Assembly (NCBI RefSeq): GCF_900109565.1
Contig: NZ_FNZZ01000005.1
Location: 1 to 64,000 of the forward strand
Reading direction: 5' to 3'
Source of the DNA: Sphingomonas palmae
Lineage (GTDB): Bacteria > Pseudomonadota > Alphaproteobacteria > Sphingomonadales > Sphingomonadaceae
Length of the DNA: 64,000 bases
Shown: positions 1-8,826 of the stretch, piece by piece
How the letters are laid out: each line of letters begins with the position of its first letter
How positions within the stretch are numbered: the stretch's first letter is position 1
Translations under genes and position numbers: made by a program
Notes under the pieces: generated by a model
Databases searched by the model: none
Told to the model about the DNA's origin: nothing
Seen by the model: only the letters and a program-made list of their open reading frames with translations

Positions 1-17
1 CAAAACCTGCACAAATC

Positions 18-29
18 TTACATGTGTAA
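18..29. promoter_or_regulatory. Possible operator palindrome TTACATGTGTAA
   Basis: Five-base arms TTACA and TGTAA are exact reverse complements around a 2-base centre, within an AT-rich stretch. Reading leftward, TAAGAT overlaps the element and could be a -10 box. Operators of this TTACA-TGTAA type are common for TetR-family repressors of efflux genes, but the regulated gene would lie outside the window. This is an inference from symmetry only. Confidence 0.3.
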
Positions 30-355
30 CGTAAGAGACATACAAGCTTCAGCTTAACTTCTAACGACCCCCAACACACCTTGAATGTGCCAGAACCCGC
101 AAAAGCCGCCGCCCGCATGTCCCTTCATCTAAACCAACAATGTCAAAGAGCGACAAAAACACAGCGCTCAGTCCATCCCCCTACCCTCCGGTAAAGAGCC
201 AGACCGCCGCGCCACCGTTTCCGATCACACCAGCTAGCGTCAGTAGCGCCTAGCGCCCCGCCGCTGCGGTGACACCCATCTAGGCGGGCCAACGAATACC
301 GTCAAACGGTTTTTGCAGAAAAGTTGCAGTTTTCGCTCAAACCCGCGTCACAAGC

Positions 356-387
356 CCCGTGAGCGCCTCGCAAGGGCACCTCACGGG
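356..387 (-). terminator. Hairpin downstream of the efflux operon
   Basis: CCCGTGAG and CTCACGGG form an 8-bp stem around a 16-base loop, 15 bases past the stop of the channel-protein gene. No T-run follows in the leftward direction, so it is not a classical intrinsic terminator. It may be a Rho-associated 3' end structure. Confidence 0.3.
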
Positions 388-401
388 CAACCCCCCCCCA
401 C

Positions 402-1943
402 TCAGTTGATCCCACCACCCAGCGATCGGTACAACTCCACCAGGTTACTCGCACCCGTCAAACGCGTCGTCACCAGCTGCTGCTCCGCCGCATACGACAC
501 ACGCTGCGCGTCAAGCGACACGAGGAACGAATCCACTCCCGCACGGTAACGCGCCTCGGAAAGACGGGCGGCGACCTGCGCCGCGTTCGCACGCGCCGAC
601 TGCGCCGACACCTGCTCCCCGATCGTCCCGCGCTGCGCCAGCGCGTCGGCGACCTCACGGAACGCCGTCTGGATCGCACGCTCATAGGTCGACACCGCCA
701 CCTGCTGCGATGCGCGCGCATAATCGAGATTGCCCTTTCTCGCGCCACCATCGAACAGCGGCAGGCCAACCGAGGGCGTACCCGTGTAGGTGAAACTGCC
801 ACCACCGAAGAGGCCGGACAACGCCGTCGAGATCGTCCCGATCGTCGCCGTGAGCGAGATCCGTGGGAAGAAGGCGGCGCGCGCAGCGCCGATATTGGCG
901 TTCTGCGCGATCAGCTGGTGCTCGGCCTGGAGCACGTCGGGACGTCGCAGCAGCACCTCGGACGACACGTTACCCGGCAGCGCGTCACGCGTGTAGGCGG
1001 TCTTCCCCAGACCCGCGGGCAGTTGCTCGCTCGGCACGGTCGTTCCGACCAGCAGGTTGAGCGCGTTCTGGTCCTGCGTGACACGAGTCGTCAGCGTCGC
1101 GATGTCGTTGCGCGCCGACTGGTAGTTCGTCTCGGCCTGTCGCGCCTCGAGCTCGGACGCGACACCGATCCGGAACTGTGCCTGGGTCAGCCGCAGCGTC
1201 TCGCCGAAGGTCTGCAGCGTGCGGCGCGAGAGCTGGAGCTGTTCCTGGTCGGAGGCGAGCGTCAGCCACGCAGTCGCGATCTCCGCGATCAGGCTGATTC
1301 GGGTCGAACGCTGCGCCTCTTCAGTCGCGAAATACTGCTCAAGCGCGGCGCGGCTGAGGTTGCGGACACGCCCGAACAGGTCGAGCTCGAAGGCCGAGAA
1401 GCCGGCGTTGACCGAGTAGAACTCGATATTCGACGAGGAGGAGCCGACCCCGGCGCCGCCGACGCCCGCGCCGGCACCACTACCACCGACACCGCCGCCC
1501 ATGCCGGTCCCAGTGCCACCGCCGCCGGAGCCTCCGCCCGTCGCGCCGCCCGCGCCTGCGCCTGCACCGGCATTGGCGCCGGTCGCTCCGAAGATGTTGT
1601 TGGTATAGGTCGCGGAGCCCGACAGCGCCGTCGTCGGCACTAGGTCGGAGCGCTGGATCCGATATTGCGCGCGCGCCTGGAGCACGTTGCCGGCCGCAAT
1701 CCTAAGGTCGCGGTTGTTGGCGAGCCCCGTCTCGATCACCTGCCGCAGACGCGGATCGAGGAAGAAGTCGCGCCAGCCGATCGCGGACACATCGACGGCA
1801 TCGGTCGCGGCGCGCGGGTAGACACCGCCCTGCGGGAAGGCGGCCGGAACGGCGCCGGTCGGACGTTCGTACTTCGGCGCGAGATTGCACCCGGCGAGCG
1901 CGGTCGACAACGCGAGCGCGGCTAAGATGGCGGAGCGGGTCAC
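402..1943 (-). CDS. Efflux outer-membrane channel lipoprotein, NodT/OprM family
   Basis: This is the outer-membrane factor of a tripartite RND pump, a trimeric TolC-like duct taking substrates from the periplasm to the outside. A 513-aa protein opens with a lipoprotein signal ending in LAGC, so Cys19 would be the acylated first mature residue. The repeated coiled-coil halves of the family follow, with the conserved ELDLFGR after the first beta-hairpin and a second repeat around residues 340-480. Residues about 119-171 are a low-complexity Gly/Ala/Thr/Ser run placed where the first extracellular beta-hairpin loop of OprM lies, an unusual insertion. It is last in a leftward operon, starting 5 bases after the permease stop, and so is probably under the TetR protein upstream. 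Confidence 0.93.
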   Translation of the reverse strand: MTRSAILAALALSTALAGCNLAPKYERPTGAVPAAFPQGGVYPRAATDAVDVSAIGWRDFFLDPRLRQVIETGLANNRDLRIAAGNVLQARAQYRIQRSDLVPTTALSGSATYTNNIFGATGANAGAGAGAGGATGGGSGGGGTGTGMGGGVGGSGAGAGVGGAGVGSSSSNIEFYSVNAGFSAFELDLFGRVRNLSRAALEQYFATEEAQRSTRISLIAEIATAWLTLASDQEQLQLSRRTLQTFGETLRLTQAQFRIGVASELEARQAETNYQSARNDIATLTTRVTQDQNALNLLVGTTVPSEQLPAGLGKTAYTRDALPGNVSSEVLLRRPDVLQAEHQLIAQNANIGAARAAFFPRISLTATIGTISTALSGLFGGGSFTYTGTPSVGLPLFDGGARKGNLDYARASQQVAVSTYERAIQTAFREVADALAQRGTIGEQVSAQSARANAAQVAARLSEARYRAGVDSFLVSLDAQRVSYAAEQQLVTTRLTGASNLVELYRSLGGGIN

Positions 1944-1948
1944 GTCGT

Positions 1949-4900
1949 TCAGGCTCCCTCGACCGCGGGGCGGCCCTGGTTCGAGTCATGGTCGCGGCGT
2001 CGGTCGTCCTCGCGCCCGCGATCGGGATTGTCGGGTGCGGCAGGTTCAGCGTCGTCGCCGTGCCCGAACAGGCGCAGCACGACGACGAAGAACATCGGCA
2101 CCAGGAAGATCGCGAAGACCGTCGCAGTCAACATGCCGCCGACCACCGCACGGCCGATCGCATTCTGCCCGCCTGCGCCCGCGCCGGTGGAGATCGCCAG
2201 CGGCAACACGCCGAAGATGAACGCGAGACTGGTCATCAGAATGGGACGCAGACGCAGCTTGGCCGCCTGCACTGCGGCATCGAACGGCTTCATCCCCTCC
2301 GCGATCCGTTCCTCCGCAAACTCGACGATCAGGATCGCGTTCTTCGCCGACACGCCGATCGTGGTGATCAGGCCGACCTGCAGGTAGATGTCGTTATTCA
2401 GACCCGTGATCCAGGCGGCGAACAGCGCGCCGATGATGCCGAGCGGCACGACCAGCAGCACCGAAATTGGCACCGACCAGCTTTCGTAGAGCGCTGCGAG
2501 GCACAGGAAGACGATCAGCAGCGACAGGCCGTAGAGCGCCGGCGCTTGCCCGCCCGACAGCTGTTCCTCGTACGACAGGCCGGTCCACTCGAGCGTCGTG
2601 CCCGGCGGCAGCTTGGCGTGGATTTCCTGCAACGCCTCCATCGCCGCGCCCGTGCTCTTGCCGGGCGCTGGCGAACCCTGGATCTGCATCGCGGGCTGAC
2701 CATTGTAGCGCGTCAGCTGCACCGGCGCATTCGACCATTCCTGCGTCGTGAAGGCGTTGAAGGGCACCATCTGGCCGGTCGTGCTGCGCACGTAGAGCGC
2801 ACCGATGTCCTCCGGCTTCAACCGGTACGGCGCATCGTTCTGCACGTAGACGCGCTTCACGCGACCGCGGTCGATGAAGTCGTTGACGTAGCCGCCACCC
2901 CAGGCGGTCGCAATCGTGCTGTTGACCGTCGCCAGATCGAGGTTGAGCGCGCGCGCCTTGTCCTCGTCTACCACGACCTTCAGCTGCGGCGCGTCGTCGA
3001 GGCTGAGCGGGCGGACCTGCGCCAGCGCGGGGTTTTGCGCCGCCATGCCCAGCATCATGTTGCGAATTTCGAGCAGCTTCGCGTGCCCGACCCCGCCGGT
3101 ATCGACCAGCTGCGCGTCGAAGCCGGTCGCGTTGCCCAGTTCCTGCACCGCGGGGGGGGATCAGCGCGAAGATCATCCCGTCCTTGTACTGCGAGAACGT
3201 TCCCATCGCGCGGCCGACGATCGCCTGCGCGCGGTTCTCGGCGCCCGGGCGATCCTCCCACGGTTTCAGGTTGACGAAGGCGAGGCCCGCATTCTGCCCC
3301 TGCCCCGCGAAGCTGAACCCGTTGACGGTGAAGATGCCCGCCACGTTTGCAGCCTCGTCCTTGAGGAAGTGGTCGCGGACGAGGTCGAGGCCCTTGTCGG
3401 TGCGCGCCGTTGTCGCACCAGCGGGACCCTGAACGAGCGCCAGAACCGTTCCCTGGTCCTCGTCGGGCAGGAAGCCCGAGGGCAAGGTCGCGAACAGGCC
3501 ACCGACGCCGAGCACGATGACCGCGAACACGACCATCGAGCGCTTCCAGCTACGCACCGTCCGCTTGACGCCATTCTCGTACTTGTTCTGCCCGCGCTCG
3601 AACTTGTCGTTGAACCAGCGGAAGAAGCGCGCGAGCGGGCCGTTGCCTTCCTGCTTCTTGGGATCGTGCGGCTTCAGGATCGTGGCGCAGAGCGCGGGGG
3701 TCAGGATCAGCGCGACCAGCACCGACAGCACCATCGCCGAGACGATCGTGATCGAGAACTGTCGATAGATCACGCCGGTCGAGCCGCCGAAGAACGCCAT
3801 CGGCAGGAACACCGCCGACAGCACCATGCCAATGCCGATCAGCGCGCCCGAGATCTCGTCCATCGACTTGCGCGCGGCATCCTTGGGCGAGAGATGCTCG
3901 TCGACGATCAGGCGCTCGACGTTCTCCACCACCACGATCGCATCGTCGACCAGCAGGCCGATCGCGAGCACCGTGCCGAACAGCGTCAGTGTGTTGATCG
4001 TGTATCCCGCGAGTGCCAGCACGCCGAAGGTGCCGAGCAGCACCACCGGCACCGCGATCGTCGGGATGATCGTCGCGCGCCAGTTCTGCAGGAACAGGAA
4101 CATGACGAGGAAGACGAGCACCACCGCCTCAACGAGCGTGTGGATCACCTGCTCGACCGAAAGGCGCACGAACGGCGTGGTGTCGTAAGGGTAGATGACC
4201 TTGACGTCGGCGGGCAGCGTCTTGGCGATCTCCGCCGTGCGCTCCTTGACCGCCTGAACAGTGTCGAGCGCGTTCGCACCGGCGGCGAGGCGCACGCCGA
4301 AGCCCGACGCGGGCTTGCCGTTATACCTGACGTCGAAGCCGTAATTCTCGGCCCCGAGCTCGACACGCGCGACGTCGCGCAGGCGCACGATCGCACCGTC
4401 CTGGTTGGTCTTCAGGCGGATGTTGCCGAACTGCTCGGGCGTCTGGAGCCGCGACTGGACCGAGACGGTCGCGTTCAGCATCTGGTCCTTGGGCGCGGGC
4501 TGCGCACCCAATTGCCCGGCGGAGACCTGCGCGTTCTGCGCCTCGACCGCGCTCGTCACGTCGGCGATGGTCAGCTGGTAGCTGTTGAGCTTTAATGGAT
4601 CGAGCCAGATGCGCATCGCGTACTGCGCGCCGAAGATCTGGAGCTCACCGACGCCGCTGACGCGGCTGATCGGGTCCTGGATCTTCGAGTTGATCATGTC
4701 GGCCAGGTCGTTCGCGCTGTGCGAACCGTCCTCGGACACCAGACCGACGACCACCAGGAAGCTCGCCGCGGACTTGGTGACCTGGATACCCTGGCGCTGG
4801 ACTTCCTGCGGCAGCAGCGGGGTCGCCGCCTGCAGCTTGTTCTGTACCTGCACCTGCGCGATGTCGGGGTCGGTGCCCTGCTCGAAGGTCAGCGTGATCG

Positions 4901-5165
4901 TCACCGTGCCCGCCGACGACGACGAGGACGAGAAATAGCGCAGGTTGTCGATGCCCTTCAGCTGCTGCTCGATGACCTGCGTCGTCGTGCGTTCCAGCGT
5001 TTCGGCATCTGCACCCGGATAGGTCGCGGCGATCGCGACCGCGGGCGGCGCGATCTCGGGAAACTGCGCGACCGGCAGGCTGCGGATCGCGAGCACGCCC
5101 GCGAGCATCAGCACGATCGCGATCACCCACGCGAAGATGGGCCGATCGATGAAATAGCGTGACAT
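1949..5165 (-). pseudogene. RND efflux inner-membrane permease (AcrB/MexB-like, HAE1), frameshifted
   Basis: This is the proton-driven transporter of a tripartite multidrug pump. The first frame starts [16 protein letters not shown], the classic HAE1 start, and holds the first half with the [13 protein letters not shown] helix-4 motif of the proton relay. It runs correctly to FALIPP near base 3160 and then turns to nonsense. The family sequence resumes in another frame at [14 protein letters not shown] and continues through the second transmembrane half to the stop. The junction is a run of eight G on the top strand (3152-3159). Removing one base joins the frames into a protein of about 1071 aa, normal for the family. 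It could be a real inactivation, a switchable homopolymer, or a base-call error. Adaptor and channel genes flank it closely. Confidence 0.9.
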
Positions 5166-5171
5166 GAGCGG

Positions 5172-6389
5172 TTACTTCGCTTCCTGCTGCGGCTGGCCGG
5201 CATTCCCACCGCCCTGACCACTACCTTGCGCGCCGCTGGGCTGACCCGCGGACTTCGCGTTCGGGTTCCACGCGACCGCCTTCACCGGCATGCCGGGGCG
5301 CAGCATCATGCCGCCCTCGACGATCACCTTCTCGCCCGACTTCAATCCGGCAGTGACCAGCCAGTTGTCGCCGATCGTACGCGGCGCAGTCAGCTTGCGC
5401 ATCTGCACCTTGTTGTCGGCACCCACGACCATCACGGTCGGATTGCCCTTCTCGTCACGCTGCACCGCGCGTTGCGGGACCAACAATGCGTCGCCCTGCG
5501 TACCCTCGATCAGCTCGGCGCGGACGTACATGCCCGGCAGCAGCAGCCCACGCGGGTTGGGAAAGCGCGCGCGGATCGTCTGCGTGCCGGTGGCAGGATC
5601 GACGCTCACGTCGGTGAACTGGAGCGTTCCCTCGATCGGGTAGACCGAGCCGTCCTCGAGCCGCAGCTGCACGCGCGCCGCTTGACCGCCGCGCGACAGG
5701 TCGCCCGCCGCGATCTTCTGACGGAGCGCGAGCAAATCCGCGCTCGACTGCGGCACGTCGACGTAGATTGGGTCGAGCCGCTGGATCGTGGTGAGCGGAT
5801 CGGTCTGCCCCGCGGTCACCAGCGCACCCGTGGTCGCGATCGAGCGGCCGATCCGGCCCGAGATCGGCGCGCGCACGGTGGTGCGCGACAGGTCGATCTG
5901 CGCCGAACGCAATGCGGCCTGCTGCGCCGCCACGTCGGCGCGCGCCTGCGCCGCCGAGGTGATCGCGTTCTCGTAATCCTGCTTCGCTATCGCGTTGATC
6001 TTGACCAGCTCGCCGTAGCGACGCTGGAGTGCCGCGCTCGAGGCGATCGCCGATTGCGCGCGGGCGAGCGCGGCGCGCGCGCTGGCGACCTGCGTCACGT
6101 AAGGCTGCGGATCGATGCGATAGAGCGGCTGGCCCTTGGTCACTTGGTCACCCTCGGTGAACAGCCGCGCGAGGATCAGGCCGTTGACCTGCGGACGCAC
6201 TTCCGAGGTTTCATAGGCCACCGTGCGGCCGGGCAGCACGGTGGTGAGCGTCACCGCCTCGCTCTTGACCGCGACCACGCCGACCTGCGGCGGTCCGGCG
6301 GGCTGCTGCTGCGCCTGCTCCTTGCCACCCCCGCACGCGGCGAGCGGCGCCACCAGCATCGCGGCGGCCGCGAAACGATTGATCAGCAT
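5172..6389 (-). CDS. RND efflux periplasmic adaptor lipoprotein (AcrA/MexA-like)
   Basis: This is the membrane-fusion protein linking the RND permease to the outer-membrane channel. From the chosen ATG the protein is 405 aa with a lipoprotein signal ending LAAC. It has the biotinyl-lipoyl-like half motif EGDQVTKGQPLYRIDP, an alpha-hairpin of Ala/Gln-rich heptads, the returning lipoyl half with TTVRAPISGRIG, and a beta-barrel and membrane-proximal domain ending with a Gly/Gln-rich tail. A start 12 codons further upstream would place a charged stretch before the signal peptide and overlap the operator, so the internal ATG is preferred. The permease begins 7 bases downstream, and the gene is first in the operon, facing the TetR gene. 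Confidence 0.93.
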   Translation of the reverse strand: MLINRFAAAAMLVAPLAACGGGKEQAQQQPAGPPQVGVVAVKSEAVTLTTVLPGRTVAYETSEVRPQVNGLILARLFTEGDQVTKGQPLYRIDPQPYVTQVASARAALARAQSAIASSAALQRRYGELVKINAIAKQDYENAITSAAQARADVAAQQAALRSAQIDLSRTTVRAPISGRIGRSIATTGALVTAGQTDPLTTIQRLDPIYVDVPQSSADLLALRQKIAAGDLSRGGQAARVQLRLEDGSVYPIEGTLQFTDVSVDPATGTQTIRARFPNPRGLLLPGMYVRAELIEGTQGDALLVPQRAVQRDEKGNPTVMVVGADNKVQMRKLTAPRTIGDNWLVTAGLKSGEKVIVEGGMMLRPGMPVKAVAWNPNAKSAGQPSGAQGSGQGGGNAGQPQQEAK

Positions 6390-6409
6390 GGACTTCCCGG
6401 AAAAAATGT

Positions 6410-6429
6410 GTGAATGAACGATCACTCAC
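6410..6429. promoter_or_regulatory. Operator palindrome between the efflux operon and tetR
   Basis: GTGAATGA and TCACTCAC flank a 4-base centre ACGA, matching in 7 of 8 arm positions. It sits between the divergent adaptor gene and tetR gene, where a local TetR-family repressor normally binds to control both directions. The element, spacing and position are visible in the sequence. Binding by this TetR is inferred. Confidence 0.65.
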
Positions 6430-6478
6430 GAATGCTGCTACTGCGAACGAGCGCCAGCGTCAATATGGGAAGGAGATG

Positions 6479-7126
6479 ATGAGCAGGACCGAAGCGGCGT
6501 GCGCGCCGTTGCCCCGCAACGAGAAAGCAAACGCACGCCGATCGCAGGTGATCCAGGCCGCGCGAAAATTGTTCGCGGAGGCCGGGTTCCACAACACCGG
6601 CATGGCGCAGATCTCGAAGGAGTCGGGCGTGCTCGTCGGGCAGATCTACCGCGATTTCGCCAACAAGGAGGCGATCGTCGCGGCGATGGTCGAGCAGGAC
6701 CTCGACGAGTTCCTGTACGACGGCGTGCTCTGTAACGCGTGCGCGACGGGTGACCACGCCGCGGTGCGCGCGTGGATCGCCGATTTCGTCACCTGCGAAG
6801 AGGTCGAGGACGCGCGCATCTTCGCCGAGATCACTGCGGAGGCGGCGCGCAACGAGCGCATCGCCGCGATCTTCCACATGATCGATCAGCGACTCCGCCA
6901 GCAACTGGTGCTCGCGCTGCGGATCATCGCCGCCGCGCACGTCGACGACGAACGGCTGGTCACCGTCGCCAACATGATTTTGACGGTTTCGTCAGGCGTC
7001 ATGCAGCGCCGCGTGCTGTGGCCCGGGCAGGCCGACCGTGCGGTATTCGCGCCGCTGCTCGCGTGCATCGACGCGCAGATCGACGCCTTGTGCGACGACG
7101 AAGCCACGGTTGCCGCGTGCGCGTGA
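6479..7126 (+). CDS. TetR/AcrR-family transcriptional repressor
   Basis: This is the likely local repressor of the divergent RND efflux operon. The 215-aa protein has an N-terminal helix-turn-helix at about residues 20-65, with the family pattern AARKLFAEAGFHNTGMAQIS and the recognition helix ending in YRDFANKEAIVAAM. A helical ligand-binding domain with no close match that I recognise follows. The start is set by AAGGAG at 6470-6475; an ATG three bases earlier is equally in frame, and a GTG at 6410 lies inside the operator and is unlikely. The stop overlaps the GTG start of the next gene (GTGA), so the AroE-like enzyme is translationally coupled to this regulator. Confidence 0.9.
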   Translation: MSRTEAACAPLPRNEKANARRSQVIQAARKLFAEAGFHNTGMAQISKESGVLVGQIYRDFANKEAIVAAMVEQDLDEFLYDGVLCNACATGDHAAVRAWIADFVTCEEVEDARIFAEITAEAARNERIAAIFHMIDQRLRQQLVLALRIIAAAHVDDERLVTVANMILTVSSGVMQRRVLWPGQADRAVFAPLLACIDAQIDALCDDEATVAACA

Positions 7127-7944
7127 AGCCGCCGATCGGGCGCGACACGCGGCTGTGCATGTCGCTCGCCGCGCGACCGGGCAACTTCGGCTCGCGGTTT
7201 CACAACCGGCTCTACGAGCGGCTCGGGCTCGACTATGCCTACAAGGCGTTCACCACCAATGATCTGGACGGCGCAATGCGTGGTATACGCGCGCTCGGCA
7301 TACGCGGATGCGCAGTGTCGATGCCGTTCAAGGAAGCGGTGATCCCGCTGCTCGATAGCCTCGCAGGCTCCGCCGCGACGATCGACAGCGTCAACACGAT
7401 CGTCAACGACGACGGACGGCTGACCGGGTACAACACTGACTACAGCGCGATGCGCGACCTGCTCGATCGCGCCGGCGTCGCCCCCGAGCTGCCGTTCAGC
7501 CTGCGTGGATCGGGCGGCATGGCGAAAGCGGTCGCGGCGGCGCTGCGTGATCGTGGGCATCGGCGCGGCACGGTCGTAGCGCGCAATGCGGACAAGGGCC
7601 GCGCGCTTGCCAACACCTACGGCTTCGACTGGCAGGTTGAGGTTGGCGACGGCGCCGCGGTGCTCGTCAACGCGACGCCGATTGGCATGAGCGGCGGCGA
7701 TGAAACCGCGCTCGCCTTTACTCCCCACGTGATCGCGCGCAGCGCGGTCGCGATCGAAGTAGTGGCGCTGCCGGCCGAAACGCCGTTCCTGCGGGCGGCG
7801 CGGGCAGCGGGAAAGGTGACGATCGCGGGCGCCGACATTGCGGTGCTGCAGGCGCTGGAGCAATTCGTGCTCTACACCGGCGTGCGCCCCGGCGACGACG
7901 ACATCGCCCACGCCGCCGCGTTCGCGCGCGGAGAGGTCGACTAG
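7123..7944 (+). CDS. Shikimate dehydrogenase-like protein (AroE/YdiB superfamily)
   Basis: Probable NADP(H)-dependent dehydrogenase of the shikimate/quinate family, 273 aa from the coupled GTG. The N-terminal substrate domain holds SMPFKEA with the catalytic Lys and SVNTIVN; NTDYSAM carries the catalytic Asp. The dinucleotide fold starts at the glycine-rich GSGGMAKAV. It belongs to the branch beginning RDTRLCMSLAARPGNFG, which differs from housekeeping AroE in its substrate pocket, so the true substrate may not be shikimate. The gene overlaps tetR by four bases and converges tail to tail with the exonuclease gene, the two stops sharing one CTAG. Confidence 0.85.
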   Translation: MKPPIGRDTRLCMSLAARPGNFGSRFHNRLYERLGLDYAYKAFTTNDLDGAMRGIRALGIRGCAVSMPFKEAVIPLLDSLAGSAATIDSVNTIVNDDGRLTGYNTDYSAMRDLLDRAGVAPELPFSLRGSGGMAKAVAAALRDRGHRRGTVVARNADKGRALANTYGFDWQVEVGDGAAVLVNATPIGMSGGDETALAFTPHVIARSAVAIEVVALPAETPFLRAARAAGKVTIAGADIAVLQALEQFVLYTGVRPGDDDIAHAAAFARGEVD

Positions 7945-8486
7945 GCCAGACGTTTGCGCGCCAAGCGGCCAATCGCCAGCCAGCGCGCGTGCTCCTCCTG
8001 CGCATCGGCGAGTGCGCGGTGCGCGGGCGGCTCATCCTTCCCTCGCGGTTCGCTCTGTTCGAGCACCTCGGCGACGGCGGACGCCAGTGCGTTGCCCGAC
8101 AAGGCCTGCGAGAGGATCGCGTGCGCGCGTTCGCGGTGCGCGTCGTCGCTGTCGCGCAGCCGCAGGCTGTGGCGCGGCAGCTTGGCCGCGCGCAGCAGCG
8201 CGCTCAACCACTTGCCGTCCCACGACGGCGCGCTCGCCAGCAGGTCGTGTCCGGAGAGTTCGGCAACCATGCGCCGCGCGACCGCCGCGTGATCCTGGCC
8301 CTGCTGCTCGAGTTCGGCACGCGCGATGCCGTGGATCGCCTCCGCCGCATCGTCCCAATCGTCCCAGGCGGGCGCGGGGCGGATCAGGTGAGCCTCGCTG
8401 CGGCCGTCCTCGAACACCCAGGCGACCTCGATCGGGTAACTCCGCTTGGACAGCGAGGAGGCTTCGAAATCGATAAATGCCAGCAT
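7941..8486 (-). CDS. DnaQ-like 3'-5' exonuclease domain protein
   Basis: A small 181-aa protein of the DEDD exonuclease fold. Motif I is FIDFEASSL, with Asp6 and Glu8; a motif II-like SWDGKWL lies in the middle; HRALADAQ near the C-terminus fits motif III with its His and Asp. It is a stand-alone domain, like oligoribonuclease or the proofreading domain of polymerase III. The real substrate is unknown. It converges on the AroE-like gene. Confidence 0.75.
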   Translation of the reverse strand: MLAFIDFEASSLSKRSYPIEVAWVFEDGRSEAHLIRPAPAWDDWDDAAEAIHGIARAELEQQGQDHAAVARRMVAELSGHDLLASAPSWDGKWLSALLRAAKLPRHSLRLRDSDDAHRERAHAILSQALSGNALASAVAEVLEQSEPRGKDEPPAHRALADAQEEHARWLAIGRLARKRLA

Positions 8487-8565
8487 GGCGCCTTCAACGC
8501 AGTAGGGGGCGGATCGGACCCGCGCGCTGGGTGTTCACCGCTCCTATCCCGCAGGAGCGACACGC

Positions 8566-8751
8566 ATGATCGATCTGAACACCGCCAGCGCCGACGAACT
8601 CGACACCGTGCCGATGCTCGCCGGGCACGGCGCGGAGATCGTCCGCTACCGCGAGGAACGCGGCGGCTTCACGGAGCTGAGGCAGCTGAACGAAGTCCCG
8701 GGTCTCGCGCAAAAGGCCGACGGCGCGGAGGAGTATCTCTCGGTCGGGTGA
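8566..8751 (+). CDS. Helix-hairpin-helix domain protein (ComEA-type HhH)
   Basis: A 61-aa protein that is little more than one ComEA-style double helix-hairpin-helix: IDLNTASADELDTVP, then a Gly-hairpin, then GGFTELRQLNEVPGL. Such folds bind the DNA backbone without sequence preference. It lacks the membrane anchor of true ComEA, so a role in DNA uptake is not implied. CAGGAG lies 7 bases before the ATG and supports the start. Confidence 0.8.
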   Translation: MIDLNTASADELDTVPMLAGHGAEIVRYREERGGFTELRQLNEVPGLAQKADGAEEYLSVG

Positions 8752-8826
8752 CGCCGCTTTTCCCGCGCAGCCGGATTGCGCCGTGCGGTGCAGACGGTAA
8801 GTTGCTGGCGAGAGAGGGAATATCAC

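Larger units (their letters stand above)
1..401. other. Intergenic region left of the efflux operon
   Basis: No convincing gene is seen. The first 180 bases are clearly more AT-rich than the rest of the window, as expected for a promoter region, probably serving a gene beyond the left edge. It holds a near-palindrome TTACA-TG-TGTAA at 18-29 and, close to the end of the channel-protein gene, a hairpin at 356-387. A short open frame at 313-549 is mostly antisense to the channel gene and is not believed. Confidence 0.5.

Noticed and set aside
313..549. 78-codon frame at the left end
   Set aside because: Mostly antisense to the end of the channel-protein gene; Arg/Ser/Pro-rich with no ribosome site.
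6410..6478. GTG at 6410 as the tetR start
   Set aside because: It lies in the operator and lacks a ribosome site; AAGGAG sits just ahead of the ATGs at 6476/6479.
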